This document shows positions 33,382 through 40,836 of a DNA stretch of 58,853 bases, piece by piece. Numbering within the stretch: the stretch's first letter is position 1; every line of letters starts with the position of its first letter. Source of the DNA: Plantactinospora alkalitolerans (GTDB taxonomy: Bacteria > Actinomycetota > Actinomycetes > Mycobacteriales > Micromonosporaceae); contig NZ_JADPUN010000032.1 in assembly GCF_015690345.1 (NCBI RefSeq), positions 1-58,853 of the forward strand, given 5' to 3'. Position numbers and translations under genes: made by a program. The notes under the pieces were generated by a model. The model did no database searches and was not told where the DNA came from. It saw only the letters and a program-made list of their open reading frames with translations.

Positions 33382-34944
33382 ATGAGCATCCTGAACCCGC
33401 GCCTGATCGCGCTCGCGGTGCTGGGCCTCGGCCTGGCCGGGTTCGACCTGTGGCTCGGACTCGCCCATGGCACGGTGTCCGGACCGGTGGTCTGGAGCGG
33501 CTGCGCCGTGGGCCTCGCCTACGTCGCCACGGGCGTCACCGCGTGGGCCCTCCGCCCGCGTAGCCGGATCGGTCTCTGGATGACCGTGATGGGCATCGTG
33601 GCGCTGATGGCGTTCGCCAGCACGGGGGTACGGCCTCCCACGGACCTGCCGGGTCGGGCGATCCTGACCCTGGTCGGCACCCCGGCCCTCTGGCTGCAGT
33701 TCGCCGTCGGCACCCATCTGTTCCTCACCTATCCGAGCGGTCGTGCCGAGAACCGCACCGAACGCGTGCTGACGGGGACCACCTTCGCCACGGCCACGGT
33801 CGCCTCCGTACTCACGCTCCTGACCAAGACGGCGGTTCCCGCCTGTGCCGGCTGGTGCGGTCCGAGCCCACTGGCGATGATCCACGAGCCGGACCTCTAC
33901 CTGTGGCTCCGGTCCGTGTTCCTGGTCGTTCTCGTCGTGCTGGCCGGGCTGGGGTGGCTGGTGCTGCTACGCGGTTACCTGGGCGCGGGACCACGTCGCC
34001 GGCGGTCCCAGCGATTTCGGCTCGGCCTGGCCACCGCGACGCTGCTGATCCTGGCGACCGGAATCCTGGGGTTGCTCGCCTACTACACGGGCACCGAGAG
34101 CGCCGAGGGTCTCGTGGATCATATGGGCCTCGTGATCGGCTGGGCGAGTGTCGCGGGGCTCCCGTTCGGCTTCCTGTTCGGATTGCTCCGCGACCGTTGG
34201 GCCTTCGCCGACCTGGGGAGTCTCGTCGGCCGGGCGCAGAACGCGAACCCCGAGGTGGTGGAGCGTGGCCTCGCCCGCGCGGTGCGGGACCCCGAACTCC
34301 GCGTGGCGTACGCGTCGGCGGATGGTTGGCGCGACGTGCTCGGCCGGCCGTACCATCCGCCGGCCGACGACAGCCGAAGCCGGACCGAGATCGGTGAGCC
34401 ACCGGTGGCGCTGCTGGTCCACGATCCCGATCTTCGTGCCGAACCCGCGCTCCTGGCGGCGGCGACCGCGGTGCTGCGGCTCACCGCCACCAGCGTCCCC
34501 GCCGCCGGGCCAGTACCGGACCGCCACGTCTTCATCTCGTACGTCCGTGAGGACTCGGCCGCCGTCGACCGGCTCGCCACGGCGCTGCGCGGTCACGGCA
34601 TCGAGGTGTGGCTGGACCGCACGCACCTGGTACCGGGCGATCGGTGGGCCGACCGGATCAGGCAGGCGATCGGCGCGGGGGCTAATTTCGTCGCGTGCTT
34701 CTCGGCGGCGTCCTCGCGCCGCGACCGGACTTATATGAACGAAGAGTTGATCCTCGCGATCGAGGAACTGCGCCTGCGCCCACGTGACCGGCGCTGGTTC
34801 CTGCCCGTCGTCCTGGATGGGAGCCCGGTGCCGGACCACCCGATCGGGGCGGGGGAGACGCTCCGCAGCCTGCACCACGTAGATCTCTCCGAGGGCTGGG
34901 AGGCCGGGGTGCTCCGCGTCGCGCACGCGATATCGACGCCCTGA
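33382..34944 (+). CDS. Membrane protein with sensor-kinase-type input region and C-terminal TIR domain
   Basis: Protein of 520 residues; start ATG 33382 with GGAGG about nine bases upstream. About seven TM helices fill residues 5-270. A soluble linker (270-375: GLLRDRWAFADLGSLVGRA, VERGLARAVRDPELRVAYASADGW, PPVALLVHDPDL) has the layout of the GAF-like linker of actinobacterial sensor histidine kinases. In place of the kinase core comes a TIR domain (382-520): HVFISYVREDSAAVDRLATALR, VWLDRTHLVPGDRW and YMNEELILAIEEL. Glu454 or Glu455 is a likely NADase glutamate. It follows an ABC exporter pair. A membrane-signal-gated NAD-cleaving defence or stress effector is inferred. Confidence 0.85.
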   Translation: MSILNPRLIALAVLGLGLAGFDLWLGLAHGTVSGPVVWSGCAVGLAYVATGVTAWALRPRSRIGLWMTVMGIVALMAFASTGVRPPTDLPGRAILTLVGTPALWLQFAVGTHLFLTYPSGRAENRTERVLTGTTFATATVASVLTLLTKTAVPACAGWCGPSPLAMIHEPDLYLWLRSVFLVVLVVLAGLGWLVLLRGYLGAGPRRRRSQRFRLGLATATLLILATGILGLLAYYTGTESAEGLVDHMGLVIGWASVAGLPFGFLFGLLRDRWAFADLGSLVGRAQNANPEVVERGLARAVRDPELRVAYASADGWRDVLGRPYHPPADDSRSRTEIGEPPVALLVHDPDLRAEPALLAAATAVLRLTATSVPAAGPVPDRHVFISYVREDSAAVDRLATALRGHGIEVWLDRTHLVPGDRWADRIRQAIGAGANFVACFSAASSRRDRTYMNEELILAIEELRLRPRDRRWFLPVVLDGSPVPDHPIGAGETLRSLHHVDLSEGWEAGVLRVAHAISTP

Positions 34945-34962
34945 GCATCAGCCGATGGGGAA

Positions 34963-35286
34963 TCAGTCGAACTGGATCACCAGACTGGTGATCTGGTCGC
35001 CGCTGCGGTGGATGATGAGCGTGCCGGTGCCGCCACGGGACCACTCGAAGGAAACCACCTCGGCCGCCGTGTCGGTGCGTACCGTCAGGACCCGCATCGT
35101 GTCGTCCGGCGGGTTCGTCGCGTACGCCTCGGCGATGGCGTCCCGGCCGACGAACGGGCCGACCGGCGGGCCGATGAACGTCATGACCGCGTCCGGGTGG
35201 AGGCTTGTCGTCAGCCAAGACCAGTCGCCATCGGCGACGGCCGCGTTGAAACGGTCGATGTGGGCGCGCGCCAGGGCCTCGGTCAT
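34963..35286 (-). CDS. SnoaL/NTF2-like protein
   Basis: Small alpha+beta cone-fold protein of 107 residues (ALARAHIDRFNAAVADGDWSWLTTSLHPDAVMTFIGP, FVGRDAIAEAYATNPPDDTMRVL). The family includes polyketide cyclases, ketosteroid isomerases and ligand-binding proteins, so an activity cannot be named. The start Met1 fits the family N-terminus. It converges with the TIR gene and is divergent from the GntR gene. Confidence 0.85.
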   Translation of the reverse strand: MTEALARAHIDRFNAAVADGDWSWLTTSLHPDAVMTFIGPPVGPFVGRDAIAEAYATNPPDDTMRVLTVRTDTAAEVVSFEWSRGGTGTLIIHRSGDQITSLVIQFD

Positions 35287-35359
35287 GGGCGCGAACCTAC
35301 GCCCGTCGAGGGCCGTCGGTCAGCCCCGTTCGCGCCCCGTTCGCGCGTCTGACCCTGTT

Positions 35360-35373
35360 ATCCTCTCATGACA
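35360..35373 (+). promoter_or_regulatory. Candidate GntR operator at its own promoter
   Basis: ATCCTCTCATGACA lies directly at the start codon of the GntR gene and matches 12 of 14 bases of ATCCTGTAATGACA at 36291-36304 in front of the catabolic operon. TATCCT (35359-35364) could be the -10 box, which would give a leaderless transcript. The shared motif points to autoregulation. Confidence 0.5.
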
Positions 35374-36164
35374 TGCAGGCAGGTGACCGGATCGACCGCG
35401 GCTCGCCGCTGCCGATGTACTACCAGCTCAAGCAGTTGATAGTCCGGGACATCGAGCGGCGACGGCTCCAGCCGGGTGATCGGCTCCTCGGCGATCACGA
35501 GCTGTGTGCCCGGTACGACGTCTCCCGTACCGTCGTCCGGCAGGCGCTGACCGACCTGGAGAACGAGGGCCTGATCGAGCGGGTCAAGGGCCGGGGCACC
35601 TTCGTCGCGCACCCGAAGACCGCCGAGGGGCTGGTCCAGTCGTTGACGGGGCTGTTCGAGGACGTCGCCGCCCGGGGCGGCCACCTGCGCAGCGAGGTAC
35701 GCCGCGCCGAGGTGCTGCCGGCCGACGCCGCCGTCGCCGCAGACCTGGAGATGTCGCCCGGTGATCCGGTGATCCACCTGGAGCGGCTCCGGTTCGTCGA
35801 CGACGAGCCGTGGGTCTGGACCGTGACCCATCTTCCGGCGCCGCTCGCCCCGGGCCTGGTCGACGAGGACCTGACCGACCGTTCGCTCTACCGGGTGCTC
35901 GAAGCGTCGTACGGGGTGCGGCTGGTCCGGGGCGTCCGCTCCGTCGAGGCCGCGGTGGCGAGTGCCGCCCAGGCGAGGCTGCTCGGCATCCGGCGGGGTG
36001 ATCCGGTGCTGGTGCTGCGGAGCGTGAGCATTGGCGAGTCGGGGCGCCCGGTCGAGAGCTTCCTCGCGCTGCACCGGGGGGACCGCAGCCGCTTCCAGGT
36101 CGAGTTGAACCGCGCCGCCGCCAGCGGTGGGGCCGGCACCCCGCTCGTACTCGTCACGTCCTGA
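35373..36164 (+). CDS. GntR-family regulator with UTRA ligand domain
   Basis: Transcription factor of 263 residues (HutC subfamily). GntR winged helix at 10-75 (LPMYYQLKQLIVRDIERRRLQPGDRL, YDVSRTVVRQALTDLENEGLIERVKGRGTFV), then a UTRA small-molecule-binding domain with AEVLPADAAVAADLEMSPGDPVIHLERLRFVDDEPW and ARLLGIRRGDPVLVLRSVSIGESGRPVESF. It is the first gene of the catabolic locus and reads in the same direction. Matching sequence motifs at its own start and at 36291-36307 suggest that it represses both, with a substrate or phosphorylated intermediate as inducer. Confidence 0.93.
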   Translation: MQAGDRIDRGSPLPMYYQLKQLIVRDIERRRLQPGDRLLGDHELCARYDVSRTVVRQALTDLENEGLIERVKGRGTFVAHPKTAEGLVQSLTGLFEDVAARGGHLRSEVRRAEVLPADAAVAADLEMSPGDPVIHLERLRFVDDEPWVWTVTHLPAPLAPGLVDEDLTDRSLYRVLEASYGVRLVRGVRSVEAAVASAAQARLLGIRRGDPVLVLRSVSIGESGRPVESFLALHRGDRSRFQVELNRAAASGGAGTPLVLVTS

Positions 36165-36285
36165 CCCCGGAGCCGTCCCACCCGCTCGCCGTCCCACGGC
36201 CGGCCGTCCCATCCGCTCGCCGTCCCACGGCTGGCCGTTCCCCCGCTCGGCGGTGCCTGGAGCTGCGGCAATCTCCGTCGACCTC

Positions 36286-36307
36286 TTGACATCCTGTAAT
36301 GACAGGA
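36286..36307 (+). promoter_or_regulatory. Promoter -35 and operator palindrome of the catabolic operon
   Basis: TTGACA at 36286-36291 is a consensus -35 box. It abuts the perfect inverted repeat TCCTGT-AATG-ACAGGA (36292-36307), where a bound repressor would block RNA polymerase. A clear -10 box was not found. The motif is shared with the GntR gene's own promoter. Confidence 0.6.
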
Positions 36308-36344
36308 CGACAGTGTCGGAAACACGACCGAAACGGGAGCTGAC

Positions 36345-37076
36345 GTGAGTACAAGCGCCACCCCGCCGCTCCAGCCCTTCGCGATCCGGTTCGGCGCCGA
36401 CAACGGCACCCTGGAACCGCAGGGGCCGACCCTTCAGCGGCGGATGTCCGACCTCGAGGGGTTGTTCGCGGACCGCCGCGCCTGGGAACAGGCCGTCGCG
36501 GACGGCGACCCGGTGGTCTACACAGTCGTCTCCTCACCGGTGCCGGAGGCCGCCCGGGAGCTGCCACAGTCAATCACCACGATCTTTCCGGGTGACACCG
36601 GCGGCGAGTTCTGGATGACCAAGGGACACCAGCACCCCGACCCGCAGGGCGAGATCTACCTGGGTCTGGAAGGTCGCGGCGGCCTGCTGCTCTTCGACGG
36701 TGACCGGGCCGAGTGGCTGGACATCAGCCCTGGAGTGATCGGCTACATCCCGCCGGGCTGGGCGCACCGCAGCGTCAACGTCGGCGACGAGCCGTACCGG
36801 TTCCTCGCCGTCTATCCCGGCAGCGCCGGGCACGACTACGGATGGGTGCTCACCCACGGCATGGGCCTGCGGGCCCGCAGAGCCGAAACCGAGGCCACGG
36901 TCGGAGCCGAAACCGAGGCCACGGTCGGAGCCGAAACCGAGGCCACGGTCGGAGCCGAAACCGAGGCCACGGTCGGAGCCGAGGCCGAGACGACGGTCGG
37001 AGCCGAGGCCACCGTCGAACTCGTCCCGTTCGGCGCCCCGGCAGGTACCAGCGCATCCACCGCCCGCCCCCACTGA
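36345..37076 (+). CDS. Cupin-type (archaeal GPI-like) sugar-phosphate isomerase with repeat tail
   Basis: Metal-dependent cupin of 243 residues from GTG 36345 with GGGAG upstream. The cupin core resembles archaeal-type glucose-6-phosphate isomerase: MTKGHQHPDPQGEIYLGLEGRGGLLLF with candidate ligands His95, His97 and Glu103, and His141 in PPGWAHRSVNVG. This suggests an aldose-ketose isomerase for a phosphorylated sugar. Residues 180-219 are five copies of an octapeptide (AETEATVG), encoded by 24-bp tandem repeats, an acidic tail without a known role. It is the first enzyme gene of the ABC-kinase locus. Confidence 0.82.
   Translation: MSTSATPPLQPFAIRFGADNGTLEPQGPTLQRRMSDLEGLFADRRAWEQAVADGDPVVYTVVSSPVPEAARELPQSITTIFPGDTGGEFWMTKGHQHPDPQGEIYLGLEGRGGLLLFDGDRAEWLDISPGVIGYIPPGWAHRSVNVGDEPYRFLAVYPGSAGHDYGWVLTHGMGLRARRAETEATVGAETEATVGAETEATVGAETEATVGAEAETTVGAEATVELVPFGAPAGTSASTARPH
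36882..37001 (+). repeat. Five 24-bp tandem repeats inside the cupin gene
   Basis: Units at 36882-36905, 36906-36929, 36930-36953, 36954-36977 and 36978-37001, beginning GCCGAAACCGAGGCC. The first four are identical, the fifth diverged, and a partial sixth follows. The unit length keeps the frame, so copy number can change without breaking the protein. Identity of the first four suggests recent expansion. Confidence 0.95.
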
Positions 37077-37088
37077 CAGGAGACCCCC

Positions 37089-38126
37089 ATGGCAACGAAG
37101 AGCGTCTCACTCGCCGCGGCCGGGCTTGCCGCGGTCGTCACCCTGGCCGTCGGCGTCGTCGCCGGCCGGGCCTTCGGCTCCGGTTCCGGCTCGGACGACG
37201 GTGGCGGTGACGCCGCGACGGCGGCAATCGCCGGTACGAAGATCGACGTCATCGTGAAGGCGACCGAATCCGAGTTCTGGCAGTCCATGCTGGCCGGCGC
37301 GAAGAAGGCCGGCGGCGATCTCGGGGTCGAACTGGACCTGTTCGGGCCCACCTCGGAAGCCGACATCGAACCGCAGGTACGGCTGGTCGAGGACGCCATC
37401 TCCCGGGGTGCCAAGGGGATCGTCCTGGCGCCGAACTCGTCCACCGCGCTGAACGGGGTGATCGACCGGGCCCGGTCCACCGGGATCAAGGTGGTGATCG
37501 TCGACAACGCGGTGCAGACCAAGAGCGACGGCTTCATCGGCACCGACAACGTCAAGGCCGGCGCCCAGGCGGGCCAGCGGCTCTGTGAGCTGATCACCAA
37601 GGCCGGCAAGCCGAACGGGAAGGTGCTGCACGAGAGCGCGGTCTCCGGCATCCAGGTGCTGATCGACCGGTTCGAGGGCTTCAAGCAGGGCCTGGCGGAG
37701 AAGTGCCCGCAGGCGACGGTCGTACAGACGCTGGTCAACGACAACGACCTGAACAAGGCGGTCGGCCAGGTCAACGACGCGCTGACCCGGGTGCCCGACC
37801 TGGCCGGCATCTTCGCCGACAACAACACCTCCGGCGTCGGCACCGCCAAGGCGGTCCAGGAGAAGGGCGTCGGTGACCGGGTCGCCGTGGTCGCCTTCGA
37901 CTCCGACCCGGCCGAGATCGAGGCGGTACGGTCCGGCGGGATCGACGCGATCGTCGTACAGAACCCGTTCTTCTTCGGGTACCAGGGTGTGGTCGAGGCG
38001 GCGATGGCGGTCGCCGGCAGCAACGCGCCGCAGCGGCTCGACCCGGGTGCGGTACTGGTGGACAAGGGCAACGTCGAGGCCGAGGAACTCCAGGCGCTGC
38101 TCAACCCGCCGAAGACCAAGGGCTGA
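37089..38126 (+). CDS. Sugar ABC transporter substrate-binding protein (RbsB-like)
   Basis: Extracytoplasmic binding protein of 345 residues that delivers a sugar or sugar acid to the importer. N-terminal hydrophobic segment (LAAVVTLAVGVVAGRAFG) with no lipobox cysteine, so it is anchored by its signal helix or released. The type-1 periplasmic fold has VIVKATESEFWQSMLAGAKKAG, EDAISRGAKGIVLAPNSS, VVIVDNAV, GFIGTDNVKAGAQAG and DNNTSGVGTAKAVQEKG. Start ATG 37089 has AGGAGACCCCC ahead of it. Downstream lie the ATPase and permease. Confidence 0.93.
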   Translation: MATKSVSLAAAGLAAVVTLAVGVVAGRAFGSGSGSDDGGGDAATAAIAGTKIDVIVKATESEFWQSMLAGAKKAGGDLGVELDLFGPTSEADIEPQVRLVEDAISRGAKGIVLAPNSSTALNGVIDRARSTGIKVVIVDNAVQTKSDGFIGTDNVKAGAQAGQRLCELITKAGKPNGKVLHESAVSGIQVLIDRFEGFKQGLAEKCPQATVVQTLVNDNDLNKAVGQVNDALTRVPDLAGIFADNNTSGVGTAKAVQEKGVGDRVAVVAFDSDPAEIEAVRSGGIDAIVVQNPFFFGYQGVVEAAMAVAGSNAPQRLDPGAVLVDKGNVEAEELQALLNPPKTKG

Positions 38127-38168
38127 GGCGTACCCGAGGAGAATCCGAGGAGGATTCGAGGAGGTGTC

Positions 38169-39725
38169 ATGAGCAGCGACGATCCGGTGGTACGGCTGCG
38201 CGGGGTCACCAAGGCGTACGGGCCGGTGACGGCGCTGGAAGACGTCGACCTGGACCTGCTCCCCGGCGAGGTGCACTGCCTCGCCGGGGAGAACGGGGCC
38301 GGCAAGTCGACCCTGATCAAGGTGTTGACCGGCGCGGTGGCCCGGGACCGGGGCGAGTACCAGGTGGCCGGAAGGGCTCTCGGGTCGCGCCCGTCACCGG
38401 TCGAGACCCGCGACGCCGGGATCGGCGTCGTCTACCAGGAGCTGAGCCTGCTGCCGGACCTCAGCGTGCTGGACAACCTCACCATGGGCCGGTTCCCGCG
38501 TCGGCTGTTCGGCATCGTCGACCGGGGCGCGCAGCGCCGGGCCGCGCAGGACCACCTGGACCGGGTCGGCCTGGGTGACCTCGACCTGACCCAGCCGGTC
38601 CGGGCGCTGCCGACCGCGACCCGGCAGCTCGTCGAGATCGCCCGGGTCCTCGGCACCGAGGCCAAGCTGGTCATCTTCGACGAGCCGACCACCGCGCTGT
38701 CGGAACGGGAGGCGGCGGCGCTGCTGGACCGGGTCGGCGCGCTGCGGGACGCCGGCCACACCGTGCTCTACGTGACGCACCGACTGGAGGAGATGTTCGA
38801 GGTCGGGGACCGGGTCACCGTGCTCCGCGACGGCAGGGTCGTCGCGACCCGGCCGGTCGCCGAGTACGACCACGATTCGCTGATCCAGGCGATGGTCGGC
38901 CGCCCGGTCCAGAACCTCTATCCCGGCGTACGACACGAGATCGGCCCGCCCCGGCTGGAGGTACGCGGGCTGCGGATCGCCGGCTTCGCCGCCCCGGTCG
39001 ACCTGACCGTGGGCCGGGGCGAGATCGTCGGCCTGGCCGGGCTGCTCGGTGCCGGCCGTTCGGAGATCGTCCGCGCGGTCTTCGGCGCCGATCCGGTCCA
39101 GGGCGGGCAGGTCAAGGTCGACGGGGTGCGGGTGCCCGCCGGCTCGCCCCGGGCCGCCGCCCGGCACGGCGTCGCCCTGGTGACCGAGGACCGGAAGGAG
39201 TCGGGGCTGCTGCTCCAGCTCTCGATCGAGGCGAACGTCTCCATCGCCAGCCTCGGCCAGGTCTCCAGCGGTTCGGTGCTGCGCGGCAGCCGCGAGCGCC
39301 GGCACGTCGAGCAGGCGGTCGGGGGCCTACGCCTGAAGTACGGCTCGTTCGGCGACCCGGTGACCTCGCTCTCCGGCGGCAACCAGCAGAAGGTCCTGCT
39401 CGCCCGCTGGCTCGCCACCGGCGCGAAGGTGCTGCTGCTGGACGAGCCGACCAAGGGTGTCGACGTCGGCGCCAAGGCCGACATCTACCAGGCGATCGCC
39501 GAGATGGCCCGCAACGGGCTCGCCGTACTGGTCGTCTCCTCGTACCTGCCCGAGCTGCTGGGTCTCTGCGACCGCATCGTCGTCGTACGGGAGCGGGAGA
39601 TCGTCGGGGAGCTGCCGGCGGCCGAGGCCACCGAGGAGAAGATCCTCCGGCTCACCAGTCCACCGACGTCGGCTGCGGACCTGTCGGCCCCGATGCCCGC
39701 GCAAGCCCCTCTGGAGTCCCGATGA
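38169..39725 (+). CDS. Sugar ABC transporter ATP-binding protein (RbsA/XylG-like)
   Basis: Double-ATPase subunit of a CUT2 carbohydrate importer, 518 residues. First domain: Walker A GENGAGKSTLIKVL, signature region in RALPTATRQLVEIARVL (diverged), Walker B VIFDEPTTALSE, switch THRLEE. Second domain: GLAGLLGAGRSEIVRAVFG in place of a standard Walker A, signature LSGGNQQKVLLARWL and LLLDEPTKGVDVGAKADIY. This asymmetry is usual for the family. Start ATG 38169 follows GGAGGTGTC; the stop overlaps the permease start (ATGA). Confidence 0.95.
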   Translation: MSSDDPVVRLRGVTKAYGPVTALEDVDLDLLPGEVHCLAGENGAGKSTLIKVLTGAVARDRGEYQVAGRALGSRPSPVETRDAGIGVVYQELSLLPDLSVLDNLTMGRFPRRLFGIVDRGAQRRAAQDHLDRVGLGDLDLTQPVRALPTATRQLVEIARVLGTEAKLVIFDEPTTALSEREAAALLDRVGALRDAGHTVLYVTHRLEEMFEVGDRVTVLRDGRVVATRPVAEYDHDSLIQAMVGRPVQNLYPGVRHEIGPPRLEVRGLRIAGFAAPVDLTVGRGEIVGLAGLLGAGRSEIVRAVFGADPVQGGQVKVDGVRVPAGSPRAAARHGVALVTEDRKESGLLLQLSIEANVSIASLGQVSSGSVLRGSRERRHVEQAVGGLRLKYGSFGDPVTSLSGGNQQKVLLARWLATGAKVLLLDEPTKGVDVGAKADIYQAIAEMARNGLAVLVVSSYLPELLGLCDRIVVVREREIVGELPAAEATEEKILRLTSPPTSAADLSAPMPAQAPLESR

Positions 39726-40834
39726 CCCTCGACAAGAACGCGACCCCGGCCAGCGGACAACCCACCGAGCCGGCCACCGGACAACCCACCGGACCGGCCA
39801 CCGACGAGTCGGCGGCCACGAACGGGGAGCCGGCCGCCGGTGGACAGCCGGGCACGGCGGCGGAGAAGGAGGTGCTCGGGCTGGGCGCCCTGCTCGGACG
39901 CGGCTTCGGCGGGCTGCCCGTACTCGTGTTGCTGGTCCTCGGGTTGAGCCTGGCCACCGACACGTTCCTGACCGGAACCAACCTGGACAACCTCGGCCGG
40001 CAGGTCTCGATCTACGCGATCATCGCGATCGGCCAGCTCCTGGTGATCCTCACCGCCGGCATCGACCTCTCGGTCGGTTCGGTGGTCGGCCTGTCCGGAG
40101 TGATCGCCGCGAAGGCGGTCTTCGACACCGCCGGCAGCGGGCCGGTGCTGCTGGCCGTCGTGCTCGCCCTGCTGGTCGGGGCGGCGGTCGGGCTGCTGAA
40201 CGGCGTACTCGTGGCGATCCTGAAGATGCCGCCGTTCATCGTCACCCTCGGCACCCTCGGGATGGCCCGGGGCCTGACCCTGCTCTACACCGACGGCCGG
40301 ACCATCCAGCCGCTGCCGCGCTCGTTCACCCAGATAGCCGGCGGGGAGTTCCTCGGCGTCGCGAACCTGATCTGGCTGACGGTACTGATCGCACTGCTCG
40401 TCGGGTTCGGGCTGCGCCGGACGATCTGGGGTCGCTACATCTACGCGGTCGGCTCCAATCCGGAGTCGGCCCGGCTCACCGGGGTACCGGTGAACGCCGT
40501 CCTGCTCAGCGTCTACGCCCTGTCCGGCATGCTGGCGGCGCTCGGCGGCATCCTGCTGGCGTCCCGGCTCGGCAACGGCGTACCGACCGCCGGCACCGGA
40601 TACGAGCTACAGGCGATCGCCGCCTGTGTGATCGGCGGGGCGAGTTTGTTCGGTGCCCGGGGATCGGCGCTCGGTGCCCTGGTCGGCGCGCTGATCGTCG
40701 GGCTGCTCAACAACGGCGGCACCCTGCTCGGCATCGACCCGTTCTGGTTGCAGGTCGCGATCGGCGCGCTGATCCTGGTCGCGGTCGGCGTCGACCAGTT
40801 GCAGGGGCGGCGGCTCGTCCGCCGGGGGGCGTGA
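39722..40834 (+). CDS. Sugar ABC transporter permease (RbsC-like)
   Basis: Membrane subunit of the CUT2 importer, 370 residues. A hydrophilic Thr/Pro/Glu-rich N-terminus of about 55 residues (repeats of GQPTxPAT) precedes eight to ten TM helices. Family signatures: SIYAIIAIGQLLVILTAGIDLSVGS, VAILKMPPFIVTLGTLGMARGL and VIGGASLFGARGSALGALVG. It starts inside the stop codon of the ATPase gene and is followed three bases later by the kinase gene. Confidence 0.94.
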   Translation: MTLDKNATPASGQPTEPATGQPTGPATDESAATNGEPAAGGQPGTAAEKEVLGLGALLGRGFGGLPVLVLLVLGLSLATDTFLTGTNLDNLGRQVSIYAIIAIGQLLVILTAGIDLSVGSVVGLSGVIAAKAVFDTAGSGPVLLAVVLALLVGAAVGLLNGVLVAILKMPPFIVTLGTLGMARGLTLLYTDGRTIQPLPRSFTQIAGGEFLGVANLIWLTVLIALLVGFGLRRTIWGRYIYAVGSNPESARLTGVPVNAVLLSVYALSGMLAALGGILLASRLGNGVPTAGTGYELQAIAACVIGGASLFGARGSALGALVGALIVGLLNNGGTLLGIDPFWLQVAIGALILVAVGVDQLQGRRLVRRGA

Positions 40835-40836
40835 CG

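Noticed and set aside
36345-37076. Cupin as an ordinary GPI of glycolysis
   Set aside because: It sits in a sugar-uptake operon and only the cupin core resembles archaeal-type GPI; substrate identity is not established.
39457-40836. Very long frame that would extend the FGGY kinase by about 460 residues at its N-terminus
   Set aside because: The extension runs out of frame through the ABC ATPase and permease genes and is Arg/Pro-rich; the kinase fold starts exactly at ATG 40837.
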